Origin: Nocardioides albidus | GTDB lineage: Bacteria; Actinomycetota; Actinomycetes; Propionibacteriales; Nocardioidaceae | DNA: 64,000 bases | Direction of reading: 5' to 3' | Assembly: GCF_006335005.1 (NCBI RefSeq) | Contig: NZ_VDMP01000021.1 | Span: 24,089 to 88,088 of the forward strand | Part shown: positions 38,666-47,459 of the stretch, one piece after another | How the letters are laid out: every line of letters begins with the position of its first letter | How positions within the stretch are numbered: position 1 is the stretch's first letter | Notes under the pieces: model-generated | Database searches by the model: none | Seen by the model: the letters and a program-made list of their open reading frames with translations, nothing else | Told to the model about the DNA's origin: nothing | Made by a program: the position numbers and the translations under genes

Positions 38666-39368
38666 GCTCTGCTCCTTCGCTCTCTCGCACCATCTCGATG
38701 TAGGGCTCCCAGACGTCGAAGGTCGAGGAGGTCCGCGGGTCGGCGTACTCCTCGCCCCACAGCTCGGCACCGCTGAGCTGGATCGTGTACAGGTGCTGCG
38801 GATCCTCGCCACGCTCGTTGCCCGCGGAGTCGGGGAACACGAAGGACCCGCGGTACGCCACCACCGTGCCGACCTTGCCACGCACGTAGCGGGCCATCCG
38901 GGTGTGACCGAGAGGAGCCACGCTGCGGACGCGCACGACGTCGCCCACGCGGAAGCCGACCGGCGCGTCGGTCGGCCGCGTGGCGGGCGCACCATGGGTG
39001 GACAGCGCCTCGACGACCGCGATCAGCTCCGGCTTCGGGTCATGGCGCGGGAGCGGCGCGTGCGGGTCGTCCAGGAATGCCTGGGTACGACGATCCAGCT
39101 CGGCCGGATCGATCATGCCCTTCGTGATCCCGTGGTGCTCCAACGAGTGGAGCCAGTGCTCGTAGTACGACGTACTCAGGTAGGTCACCGGATCCATCTG
39201 TTCGATGCCGTGCCGGAAGGAGTCCAGTCCGCACCAGCCGCCGATCATGCAGGACAGCTGCATCGTGAAGACCGCTCGCTCCCAGTCATGGGTGAACGCC
39301 GGCTCCTCGGGCGGCGCCTCGATCCGCCCGAGACCGTCGGTCCCGCCGAGGTCGAACACTCCGTTCAT
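38658..39368 (-). CDS. nthB: Nitrile hydratase beta subunit
   Basis: 236 aa, starting [17 protein letters not shown] as in other beta subunits. It has the conserved [14 protein letters not shown] segment and the C-terminal SH3-like region with GDVVRVRS and [15 protein letters not shown]. The ATG overlaps the amidase stop (ATGA). It forms the alpha-beta heterodimer with the next gene product. Confidence 0.95.
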   Translation of the reverse strand: MNGVFDLGGTDGLGRIEAPPEEPAFTHDWERAVFTMQLSCMIGGWCGLDSFRHGIEQMDPVTYLSTSYYEHWLHSLEHHGITKGMIDPAELDRRTQAFLDDPHAPLPRHDPKPELIAVVEALSTHGAPATRPTDAPVGFRVGDVVRVRSVAPLGHTRMARYVRGKVGTVVAYRGSFVFPDSAGNERGEDPQHLYTIQLSGAELWGEEYADPRTSSTFDVWEPYIEMVRESEGAERE

Positions 39369-40906
39369 GACGCAACCTCCACTCGGTCGGGGCGCGGGAA
39401 TCCACCCACCTCGGTCTCGAAAGCATGGGCGACGCGCAGCACGGTGGCGTCATCGAACCGCCTCCCGACGATCATCATCCCGACCGGCAGTCCCCCGACC
39501 AGGCCTGCGGGCACCGAGCAGGCGGGGTGCCCGGTGATGTCGAAGGGGGCGGTGTTGGTGAGCATCTCGGTGCCTCGGGCGAGGACCTCGAGCACGCCCG
39601 CGTCCGGCTCCGGAAGCGGGGTCGCCCGCATCGGCGTCGTGGGCATCACCAGGACGTCGTGATGGCGCAACGCCTCGTCGTAGGCGGCAGTGAGCTGCCG
39701 CTCCAGATTGCGCGCCATCGCATAGTGGCGTCCGTGTCCATTGTCGCGGGCATGGCGGCCGGCCAGCATCGTCATCTGGAGCGACTCCGAGAACGCGGAC
39801 GGATCCGCCCGCCGCCGGGCACCGTAGTGCGCCATCAGATCGGGGTCGTAGCGACCCTTCCAACCGAAGCCGAAGGTGTTGCCCTCGACGAGCTGGGCGA
39901 GCCCGCCCTCGAACGCGATCACGCTGAACAGGGCCGGCGCGGTGGCGTGCCAGGGAACCGACACCTCCTCCACGACCATGCCGGCCGACCGGAGGCTCTC
40001 GACAGCAGCGCGGACCGCGTCGTCGACCTCGCCCTCCGAGTTGGCGTGACCGAACCCCTCGGTGACCACCCCGACCCGCAGGCCGGCCGCACCTCTTCCG
40101 AGGAGCGTCGCGTAGTCGAACGGCTCCATCGAGGACGGCTGACGTGGGTCGAGCCCGTCCGGACCGGCGATGACCGCGAGCATCTGAGCGGCCTCGGTCA
40201 CCGTCCGCGCGGTCGGCCCCAGGTGGTCCAGGCTCGGCTCGACCGGCACCGCGCCGGTGTAGGGCACCAGACCCCAGGTGGGCTTGTGACCGACGATGCC
40301 CAGCCACGACGCGGGGATGCGGATGGAGCCGCCCTGGTCGCCCGACAGGCCCAGGTCGGCCTCACCGGTCGCGACGAGCACGCCGCTGCCGCTGGAGGAT
40401 CCGCCGGCCGCCCGGCTCGGATCCCACGGATTGCGCACCGGACCGCTCTTGCTGGTGTGGGATCCCCCGGACATGCAGAGGTCCTCGCACACGGACTTGC
40501 CGACGATCACGGCACCGGCCGCCAGCAGCCGCGACACCACGGTCGCGTCCTCACGAGGGACGAAGTCCTCGAGCATCTTCGAGCCGTCCATCATCGGTAC
40601 GCCGGCGACACTGGTGTTGTCCTTGATCACGACGCGCCGGCCGGCCAGCGGACCGTCGGCGCGGTCCTGGATCTCGGTCCGGACGTACCAGGCACCCCAG
40701 GGGTTGTCCGGGTCGTCGGGCCGCGACCACGCGCGCTCAGGAACCGCCGGCGCGTGCTGTGCGTAGAGCGACTCGACGAGGTCCCAGGCCGCCATGGAGT
40801 CCTCCGCCACGGCGCGATAGCACTCCAGGTCCGCTGGTGAGATCTCGAGGCCGTAGCCTGCGGCGATCCGCTCGAGAGCCGATGTGGTGGGCCGATCGAT
40901 GGGCAC
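39365..40906 (-). CDS. Amidase (amidase signature family)
   Basis: 513 aa from GTG 40906, preceded by AGGAGGG; upstream in-frame residues are not protein-like. The Ser-cisSer-Lys triad is visible: Lys95 (VVIKDNTSV), cis-Ser171 in GGSSSGSG and Ser194 in SGDQGGSIRIPAS. It hydrolyses the amide made by the nitrile hydratase to acid and ammonia. It is the first gene of the overlapping chain amidase-nthB-nthA-accessory-cbtB-cbtA. Confidence 0.94.
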   Translation of the reverse strand: MPIDRPTTSALERIAAGYGLEISPADLECYRAVAEDSMAAWDLVESLYAQHAPAVPERAWSRPDDPDNPWGAWYVRTEIQDRADGPLAGRRVVIKDNTSVAGVPMMDGSKMLEDFVPREDATVVSRLLAAGAVIVGKSVCEDLCMSGGSHTSKSGPVRNPWDPSRAAGGSSSGSGVLVATGEADLGLSGDQGGSIRIPASWLGIVGHKPTWGLVPYTGAVPVEPSLDHLGPTARTVTEAAQMLAVIAGPDGLDPRQPSSMEPFDYATLLGRGAAGLRVGVVTEGFGHANSEGEVDDAVRAAVESLRSAGMVVEEVSVPWHATAPALFSVIAFEGGLAQLVEGNTFGFGWKGRYDPDLMAHYGARRRADPSAFSESLQMTMLAGRHARDNGHGRHYAMARNLERQLTAAYDEALRHHDVLVMPTTPMRATPLPEPDAGVLEVLARGTEMLTNTAPFDITGHPACSVPAGLVGGLPVGMMIVGRRFDDATVLRVAHAFETEVGGFPRPDRVEVAS

Positions 40907-41049
40907 GTGCCCTCCTTCATCCTGACGGGTTCGTCGATGCTGACGGGCCCGCCGCGGTCGTGGCAACAGAGGGAGCGCAGAGTCGGACCCCCACCCTTGT
41001 CGGAATCCTCAAGGCACCGTGGCCGCCGACTGTGGTGGACGCAGCACGG

Positions 41050-42195
41050 TCACAGACCGAGGTCGCGACCGATCAGCTCCTTCATGATCTCGTTCGAGCC
41101 GGCCCAGATCTTGGTGACCCGGGCGTCGCGCCAGGCACGGGCCACGCGGTACTCGTTCATGAACCCGTATCCACCGTGCAACTGCACGCAGTGGTCGAGG
41201 ACCTCGGACTGCGCTTGGGCAGACCACCACTTCGCCTTGGCCGCATCGATGGCGGTGAGCTCGCCGTGCACGTGCGCCATCACGCACTTGTCGACGTACG
41301 CCTCGGCGACCTCGATCTGGGTGAAGAGCTCAGCCAGCAGGAACTTGTTGTGCTGGAAGGATCCGATCGGCTGTCCGAACGCCTGGCGCTCCTTGGTGTA
41401 CTCCAGCGTCTCGATCAAGATCTGCTTGGCGTGCGCCACGTTGTTGATGGCGGAGCCGAGCCGTTCCTGCGGCAGCCACTGCATCATGTGGATGAAGCCC
41501 TGGTCGAGCTCGCCGATGACCTCGGCGTCGGTGACCCGGACGTTGTCGAAGAACAGCTCGGCGGTGTCGGACTCGTCCTGACCCACCTTGTCGAGCTTGC
41601 GCCCGCGGGAGAACCCCTCCTTCGAGGTCTCCACCGCGAAGAGCGAGATTCCGCGCGCCTTCTTCTCGGGACTGGTCTTCGCCGCGACCAGGACGAGGTC
41701 GGCGGAGTAGCCGTTGGTGATGAACGTCTTGGAGCCGTTGATGACCCACTCGTCGCCGTCCCGCACCGCCGTCGTCTTCAACGCTGCCAGGTCGGACCCT
41801 CCGCCCGGCTCCGTCATGCCGATCGCGGAGAGGATCTCTCCGGACGCCATGCCGGGGAGCCACCGCTGCTTCTGCTCCTCGGTGCCCAGCTCGACGAAGT
41901 AGGGCGGCACCGTGTCGCAGTGGATCCCGAAGCAGCTGTTGAGGGCGGCGAGGACCTTCGCGGTCTCCTCTCCGAGCACCGCGGCGAACCGGAAGTCCTC
42001 GGCACCGCTGCCGCCGTACTCCTCCGGGATGCCGAGGCCGAGAAGGCCCTGCTCACCGGCTGCGAGCCACATCTCGCGCGGGAAGGCCTTGTCCTCCGCG
42101 TAGGAGTCGAGGTTGGGGATGACCGAGCGCTCCATGAACTCCCGGACGGACTTCCGGAACGCCTCGTGATCACCGTCGTAGATCTCGCGTCTCAC
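41050..42195 (-). CDS. Acyl-CoA dehydrogenase (copy 2)
   Basis: 381 aa, same length as and very similar throughout to the gene at 6541-7686 (for example QLHGGYGFMNEYRVARAWRD and GSNEIMKELIGRDLGL identical). It has the flavin motif MTEPGGGSDLAALKTTAV. Here it sits between the aldehyde dehydrogenase (49 bases upstream) and the amidase (143 bases downstream), so this copy probably serves the nitrile/amide-derived acid after CoA activation. Confidence 0.93.
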   Translation of the reverse strand: MRREIYDGDHEAFRKSVREFMERSVIPNLDSYAEDKAFPREMWLAAGEQGLLGLGIPEEYGGSGAEDFRFAAVLGEETAKVLAALNSCFGIHCDTVPPYFVELGTEEQKQRWLPGMASGEILSAIGMTEPGGGSDLAALKTTAVRDGDEWVINGSKTFITNGYSADLVLVAAKTSPEKKARGISLFAVETSKEGFSRGRKLDKVGQDESDTAELFFDNVRVTDAEVIGELDQGFIHMMQWLPQERLGSAINNVAHAKQILIETLEYTKERQAFGQPIGSFQHNKFLLAELFTQIEVAEAYVDKCVMAHVHGELTAIDAAKAKWWSAQAQSEVLDHCVQLHGGYGFMNEYRVARAWRDARVTKIWAGSNEIMKELIGRDLGL

Positions 42196-42244
42196 GTGCT
42201 GCTGCCTTGCCTCTCGTCATGCGGTCAGTCGGCGTTCCGAACGA

Positions 42245-43588
42245 TCAACGGACGATCCTGACCATCTTCTTGTTGAGGAACTCCTCGATGCCGAGACGGC
42301 CGAGCTCACGGCCGAAGCCCGATCGCTTCACACCACCGAAGGGCATCTCGGGTCCCATCGCGTTGACGCCGTTGATGAAGACCATGCCGGTCTCCAGCCG
42401 GCTCGCCACCCTGCGTGCCTGCTCGGGGTCGGTCGTGAAGATGTACGAGCCGAGTCCGTAGTCGGTGTCATTGGCGACACGGATCGCCTCTGCCTCGTCG
42501 TGGACCTTGAACACCATGGCGACCGGTCCGAAGAGCTCGTCCCGGGCGATGTTGCTGCCCTCGACGCCCGTGAGCACACCGGGGGCGAACCAGGCGCCTC
42601 CCTGCTCCTCGGCGCCGGCGAGCGTCGCGCCGTCAGCGACAGCTTGCGACACCTGCTGCTCCAGCCGCTCCGCCGCAGCCAGGGAGGACAGCGGCGCCGC
42701 AGGTATCGCCGTCATCCGGGCACTGAACTTCGCCACGAACTCGTCGTACAGGTCCTCGTGGACGATCATCCGCTTGCCCGCGTTGCACGCCTGCCCGGCG
42801 TTCCCGACGCGAGCGATCACCGCGGCCTCGACCGTGGCGTCCAGGTCGTCGCTGCTGAGCACGATGAACGGGTCGGAGCCACCGAGCTCGAGGACGACCT
42901 TCTTCAGGTGCCGGCCGGCGATCTCCGCGACTGCCGCGCCCGCCCGCTCCGATCCGGTCAGCGACACGCCCTGGACGCGGCGGTCGGCGATCACGGCCTC
43001 GATCTGGGCGTTCGTCGCGTAGATGTTGTTGTACGCCCCGGCCGGGAAGCCGGCGTCGGCGAAGAGCGCGGCCAGCGCGGCGGCGGACTCCGGGCACTGG
43101 GGGGCGTGCTTGAGGACGATCGTGTTGCCGGCCACCAGGTTCGGCGCGGCGAAGCGGGCGACCTGGTAGACGGGGAAGTTCCACGGCATGATGCCGAGCA
43201 GCACCCCGAGCGGCTGCCGCTGGATGAGCGCGGATCCGCCGCCCCACTGCACCGGGATCTCCTCGTCGGCGAGGAAGGCCTCTGCGTTCGCCGCGTAGTA
43301 GGCGAAGATGCTGGCGCTGAAGTCGACCTCCATGAGCGCCTGGTCGAGTGGCTTGCCCATCTCGCGGCTGATGATGGCCGCGAGCTCGTCCCGCCGCTCC
43401 GCGTGGAGCTCTGCCGCGCGCTGCGTGCACTTCGCCCGGTCGCTGACGGCGGCGTCGCGCGCCCACGTCTCGTAGGCCTCGGCCGCGTTCGCCACGGCCA
43501 CCATCACCTCGTCGTCGGTGGCCGTCGGATAGGCGCGGACCTCCTCGCCCGTCGCGGGGTCGACCACGGCATAGCGCTGCTCAGACAT
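42245..43588 (-). CDS. Aldehyde dehydrogenase (succinate-semialdehyde type)
   Basis: 447 aa NAD(P)-dependent aldehyde dehydrogenase. It has MPWNFPVYQVARFAAPNLVA, the catalytic Glu in LELGGSDPF and catalytic Cys in GNAGQACNAGKR. The short GabD-like class fits. Odd: after KFSARMTAIP the usual GDPxDxxxDxGP turn is lacking and the chain resumes at APLSSLAAAERLEQQV, an apparent loss of about ten residues in a surface region. GGAGAGATGG precedes the ATG. An AGTGCACT palindrome lies about 100 bp upstream. Confidence 0.9.
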   Translation of the reverse strand: MSEQRYAVVDPATGEEVRAYPTATDDEVMVAVANAAEAYETWARDAAVSDRAKCTQRAAELHAERRDELAAIISREMGKPLDQALMEVDFSASIFAYYAANAEAFLADEEIPVQWGGGSALIQRQPLGVLLGIMPWNFPVYQVARFAAPNLVAGNTIVLKHAPQCPESAAALAALFADAGFPAGAYNNIYATNAQIEAVIADRRVQGVSLTGSERAGAAVAEIAGRHLKKVVLELGGSDPFIVLSSDDLDATVEAAVIARVGNAGQACNAGKRMIVHEDLYDEFVAKFSARMTAIPAAPLSSLAAAERLEQQVSQAVADGATLAGAEEQGGAWFAPGVLTGVEGSNIARDELFGPVAMVFKVHDEAEAIRVANDTDYGLGSYIFTTDPEQARRVASRLETGMVFINGVNAMGPEMPFGGVKRSGFGRELGRLGIEEFLNKKMVRIVR

Positions 43589-43688
43589 CCATCTCTCCGT
43601 TCGTGAGGGCCGAGGGCCGCTGATGCCAGCGAGTCGCGCTGCGGCGGGGGCGTCGAGGTCGTCGCGGACACGATCGTACGCCCTCAAC

Positions 43689-43704
43689 TGAAAGTGCACT
43701 CTCA
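43689..43704. promoter_or_regulatory. Shared palindromic operator, site 1
   Basis: TGAAAGTGCACTCTCA, 101 bp before the aldehyde dehydrogenase start. The arms TGA-x-AGTG/CACT-x-TCA are symmetrical. Nearly the same sequence precedes the flavin monooxygenase (46727-46742) and the flavin reductase (60972-60987). Confidence 0.8.
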
Positions 43705-43770
43705 CTCTAGATCGGAGGGGGAGCGGCGGCAAGGGTCTCGGCGAGATTTGTCGCCGTGCTGCCCGAGCGG

Positions 43771-44562
43771 TCAGAGCTGTCGTGAGCGAAGGGCCTGCGT
43801 CACCGTTGGCGATGGTGTCACCGATCGCTGGGTGCGGGCATCGAAGAACACCAGGGTGGAACTCCCCCGAGCGAAGGCCGTGTCCCCGTGCGCCACGACG
43901 GAGTCGATGGTCATCGACCGATTGCCGATGCGGGACACCCAGCTCCACACGTCCAGCGCCACCGACTGCGCGAGGTCCGGCCGGTGGAAGTCGACGTCCT
44001 TGTGAGCCACCACGGTGGAGGTGGGCTCGAGATCCATCTGCGCCATCAATGCGATCCGCGCCTCCTGCAGGTACTCGAAGACCGCCGTGTCGGCAACCAC
44101 GCCCTGCGGAGACAGGTCGGCGAAGCGTACGGCGGCCGCCGAGTGGTGGGCCCGCTCGACCAGGTTCGGATCCAGAGCTGGTGCCCGACCGCGTCCCTGC
44201 CCAGGTGAGGGCCCGAGGACGACCCTCGATCGGGCAAGCACACGCTGCTCGCCGGGAGCGTCCTCGAAGAGCTCGGCCAGGACCACCGGCTCGCCCTGGG
44301 TCGCGTCGAGCCAGGCGCGGGTCGCGACGGTCGAGCCGGTGCCGAACATCAGCGGACTCAGGTAGCTGATCTCCTGACGTCGAACCGCCCACGGATGCTC
44401 GCCGACCGCGTCGGCACGGGCATTGAGGAGACGGTGGTGCGCGTCCTCGAAGTAGGCGGCGTACGCGACGTTGTTGACGTGCCCCAGCTCGTCGACGTCG
44501 GCCCATCGGAGCTGGACCTCGCATCGGATCACCGATCCATCTCCTCGCAGCGGCCACTCCAT
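43771..44562 (-). CDS. Tandem hotdog acyl-CoA thioesterase-like protein
   Basis: 263 aa from ATG 44562, preceded by GGAGG; a longer in-frame start exists but overlaps the neighbouring promoter. Two hotdog (4HBT) units: about 10-120 with WADVDELGHVNNVAYAAYFE, and about 135-260 with FADLSPQGVVADTAVFEYLQ, the acyl-CoA thioesterase pattern. It may release or balance acyl-CoA intermediates. Divergent from a TetR gene 62 bases away. Confidence 0.85.
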   Translation of the reverse strand: MEWPLRGDGSVIRCEVQLRWADVDELGHVNNVAYAAYFEDAHHRLLNARADAVGEHPWAVRRQEISYLSPLMFGTGSTVATRAWLDATQGEPVVLAELFEDAPGEQRVLARSRVVLGPSPGQGRGRAPALDPNLVERAHHSAAAVRFADLSPQGVVADTAVFEYLQEARIALMAQMDLEPTSTVVAHKDVDFHRPDLAQSVALDVWSWVSRIGNRSMTIDSVVAHGDTAFARGSSTLVFFDARTQRSVTPSPTVTQALRSRQL

Positions 44563-44624
44563 CACTCCCCACCTCCCCGGAGGTGCTCCTCTAGACTGCC
44601 GCGCAGACCGAAGGAGAGGTGCGC

Positions 44625-45305
44625 GTGGCATCGGACACTCCCCCGCAGCTGGGTCTGCGGGAGCGCAAGAAGCGGGAAGCGATGGCGCGGATGCGCGCCG
44701 CAGCCCGCGATCTGATGTGGGACCGCGGCTACGACGCCGTGACGACCAAGGAGATCGCCGCTCGCGCCGACGTCGGGGAGGCGACGCTGTTCCGCTACTT
44801 CCCCTCGAAGCTCGACCTGTTCCTGATGGTCTACGGCGAGGAGTTCGAGCGGGTCATCGACGCCTGCGCCGCGCAGGAGGCTGAGAACCATACGACGCCC
44901 TCCCGCGACGCCGGGGCCTACGTCGACCGCATCCTGGCCTGCTACCGGATGTTCGCCGACCTCTACGTGCGGTATCCGGACCTGGCCTTCACCTATGTGA
45001 AGGAGTCGTTCGGCGCCCACACCGACGTGGCCCAGAGCGGGCTCACCTACGCGGACCGATGGTTCGAGCTCCTCGAGGCGATCGTCGCCCAGGCCCAGGC
45101 CGCGCGGGCATTCGCCGGCATCGACCCGGCGATCATCGTGCAGAACTGTCATGCGCTCTACGTCCACGAGGTGCTCCGCTCCCACGCTCGCGGCCTCTCG
45201 TCGGCGAAGCTGCCGGATCGGCTGGCGCACCGCCTCGAGGCGCTGCTGCGTCCGCTCCAGATCCTGCCCAAGGGGAAGTGGCTCGAGCAGCTGGCGTCGA
45301 TCTGA
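44625..45305 (+). CDS. TetR-family regulator of the catabolic region
   Basis: 226 aa from GTG 44625; GTG 44619 also fits the frame but AAGGAG (44611-44616) is correctly spaced only for 44625. The helix-turn-helix reads VTTKEIAARADVGEATLFRYFPSK. It is surrounded by the aldehyde dehydrogenase, thioesterase and flavin monooxygenase genes, two of which carry the AGTGCACT palindrome; it is the best candidate to bind that site, but no copy lies at its own promoter. Confidence 0.9.
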   Translation: MASDTPPQLGLRERKKREAMARMRAAARDLMWDRGYDAVTTKEIAARADVGEATLFRYFPSKLDLFLMVYGEEFERVIDACAAQEAENHTTPSRDAGAYVDRILACYRMFADLYVRYPDLAFTYVKESFGAHTDVAQSGLTYADRWFELLEAIVAQAQAARAFAGIDPAIIVQNCHALYVHEVLRSHARGLSSAKLPDRLAHRLEALLRPLQILPKGKWLEQLASI

Positions 45306-45310
45306 GCCGA

Positions 45311-46690
45311 TCAAGCCGGCGTGACACCGGATCGCGCCGCCCGCGCGCCCGGGTGGGTGGCCGACAGCCGCTTGTTCCCGGGCCCGGCGATGTACTCCCG
45401 CAGGGTCTCGCCCTCGTAGTCCTTCCAGACGCGTCCGCGCTTCTGCAGCTCGGGCACGACCGTGTCGACGAACGCCTCGATGTCGTGGGGCGTGACCGCA
45501 TAGGACAGGTTGATCCCGTCGAGATCGCCCTCGTCGATCCACCGCTCGATCTCGTCAGCGACAGTCTCGGCGCTGCCGACCAGAACAGGCTCCACTCCGC
45601 CGATGCTCATGTGGGCGCCGATGTCGGCGGGCGTCCACTTCCGCGACGGGTCGAGCTTGGTGAACAGGTCGAGGACCGTCTGGATGGCGTTCGTGTCGCC
45701 GGCGGCCAACGGGCTGTCCGGGTCGAAGCGCGAGAGGTCGACGCCGGAGAAGCCGCCGAACAGTGCCATGGCCCCTTCAGGAGAGGCGAACTCCTGGTAC
45801 TCCTGGTATCGGCGTTCGGCCTCCGCGTCGGAGTCTGCGACGACAGCGGTGAGGATCGTGTAGATCTTGACGTCGTCCCGCTTGCGGCCCGCGGCCTCGA
45901 CCTGGTCGCGGATGTCCTTCGTGATCACCCTGCTGAGCCCGGAGTTGAGCACGTTGACGAACAGTCCCTCACCGTGCTCGGCGGCGAAGGCACGGCCCCT
46001 GGACGAGGCGCCCGCCTGGAAGATCACGGGCGTCTTCTGTGGCGAGGGCTCGGACATGTTGAAGCCGTCCACCTCGAAGTAGCGGCCCTTGTGGCGAATG
46101 GGGTGGACCTTGTCCGGGTTGACGAAGACACCGCGCTCGCGGTCGAGCTCGACGGCGTCGTCGTCCCACGATCCCTCCCACAGCTGGTACATGACCGACA
46201 TGAACTCCTCGGCCATCTCGTAGCGCTCGTCGTGCGGCAGCGGCTGCGACCCGAAGTTCCGCGAGGCGCTGGGGAGATAGGAGGTCACCACGTTCCAGCC
46301 GACTCTTCCCTTGGTCAGGTGGTCCAAGGTGCTGAAGCGGCGCGCCAGCGGGTACGGGTGCTCGAACGTGGCCGACGCAGTCAGCGCGAAGCCCAGCCGC
46401 TCGGTCACCGACGCCATCGCCGAGACGTACTGGAACGGGTCGTTCGCGGGGATCTGCATCCCGTTGCGCAGCGCCGGATCGACCGAGCCCTCGTAGACGT
46501 CGTACGGCCCCAGCACGTCGGCGAGGAAGATCGAGTCGAAGCGTCCTCGCTCGAGCGTGCGGGCCAGGTCCAGCCAGTGGTCCAGGTCCTTGTAGCGATG
46601 GGCCTGGCTCTGGGGGTGTCGCCACAGGCCCGAGCTCTGGTGCCCCGCCGCGGTCATGTTGAAGGCGTTGAGGGCGATGCGCTTGCTCAC
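45311..46690 (-). CDS. NtaA/DmoA-type FMN-dependent monooxygenase
   Basis: 459 aa bacterial luciferase-like monooxygenase of the NtaA/SnaA/DszA/DmoA group, starting MSKRIALNAFNMTAAGHQSS. It contains RFDSIFLADVLGPYD, HPIRHKGRYFEVDGFN and PVIFQAGASSRGRAFAAEHG, all typical. Such enzymes use reduced FMN from a separate flavin reductase to oxidise aminopolycarboxylates, sulfones or related compounds. A flavin reductase gene under the same operator lies at 59743-60924. The substrate cannot be deduced. Confidence 0.92.
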   Translation of the reverse strand: MSKRIALNAFNMTAAGHQSSGLWRHPQSQAHRYKDLDHWLDLARTLERGRFDSIFLADVLGPYDVYEGSVDPALRNGMQIPANDPFQYVSAMASVTERLGFALTASATFEHPYPLARRFSTLDHLTKGRVGWNVVTSYLPSASRNFGSQPLPHDERYEMAEEFMSVMYQLWEGSWDDDAVELDRERGVFVNPDKVHPIRHKGRYFEVDGFNMSEPSPQKTPVIFQAGASSRGRAFAAEHGEGLFVNVLNSGLSRVITKDIRDQVEAAGRKRDDVKIYTILTAVVADSDAEAERRYQEYQEFASPEGAMALFGGFSGVDLSRFDPDSPLAAGDTNAIQTVLDLFTKLDPSRKWTPADIGAHMSIGGVEPVLVGSAETVADEIERWIDEGDLDGINLSYAVTPHDIEAFVDTVVPELQKRGRVWKDYEGETLREYIAGPGNKRLSATHPGARAARSGVTPA

Positions 46691-46726
46691 TCGTGACTCC
46701 TGAACTGTCGAGACGCTTCACTTCGA

Positions 46727-46742
46727 TCGAAGTGCACTCTCA
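46727..46742. promoter_or_regulatory. Shared palindromic operator, site 2
   Basis: TCGAAGTGCACTCTCA, 37 bp before the flavin monooxygenase start. It overlaps a second perfect palindrome, CACTTCGATCGAAGTG (46719-46734), a related half of which (GCACTTCGAT) is also present next to site 3. Confidence 0.8.
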
Positions 46743-46796
46743 GTTTCTCATGTCAGCGAGCAAAGCGGAAGCGTCGACCGAGGAGTCCTTCCTGGA

Positions 46797-47201
46797 TCAA
46801 GCGCCCTTCGCGCCGACTGTCGCGGTGACGTCCTCGACGCCGTGAATGACGTGGGTGATCTCGCCGGTCCCGTCGAACACCGGCTGGTTGACGGGTTGCC
46901 AGTAGTGCATCTGGAAGACCCCGTCGGCGTCCGCGATGTCGTAGCGAGTCACCGGCATCACGTGGCCGGCTCTCTCCTCCAGCACCCGCTCGAGGGCCGC
47001 GCGCATGGCCGCCGTGCCCGCGGCATCCGGGTCGTCGGGATTGTCCGGGAACACCTCGAACTGGCTCCGCCCGACGACCTCGTCACGAGCTCGCTCGCCC
47101 AACGCGGTGTCGGTGATCGCCACGATGTTCCAGTCGAGGTCGAGGACGAGGTAGTTGGCCGGAATGGCGTTGAAGAGGCGCTCGAAGTCGGGTGCGTTCA
47201 T
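46797..47201 (-). CDS. Stand-alone PAS-domain protein
   Basis: 134 aa, essentially one PAS domain: FERLFNAIPANYLVLDLDWN at the start, then GRSQFEVFPDNPDDP, and the last strand ITHVIHGVEDVTATV. No kinase or DNA-binding part is attached. AGGAG precedes the ATG by 7 nt. It could be a ligand or redox sensor passing a signal to a partner, or the remains of a larger sensor. The 258 bp between it and the divergent CoA ligase show nothing else. Confidence 0.8.
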   Translation of the reverse strand: MNAPDFERLFNAIPANYLVLDLDWNIVAITDTALGERARDEVVGRSQFEVFPDNPDDPDAAGTAAMRAALERVLEERAGHVMPVTRYDIADADGVFQMHYWQPVNQPVFDGTGEITHVIHGVEDVTATVGAKGA

Positions 47202-47459
47202 AGGGAGGCTCCTCGGTGGGGTCGACGGGACTGGGAGCAGTCCAGCATCTGCCCGGACCTGCTGACGAGTACCAACTTCGAACCCATCTCCTTGACTCCG
47301 CGCGGCCACAGATGAACCCTTGGCGATAACACAACGTCCGTCACCGAAAGGCTGCGCACTCTCTATGGCGGGTGCTCGCGGAGCCTCCCAGGATCACGTC
47401 TGCCACCGGTCCCGCAGACATCTCAGGGATGTGGCTTCGCGCGACGGAGGAGAGTTCAC

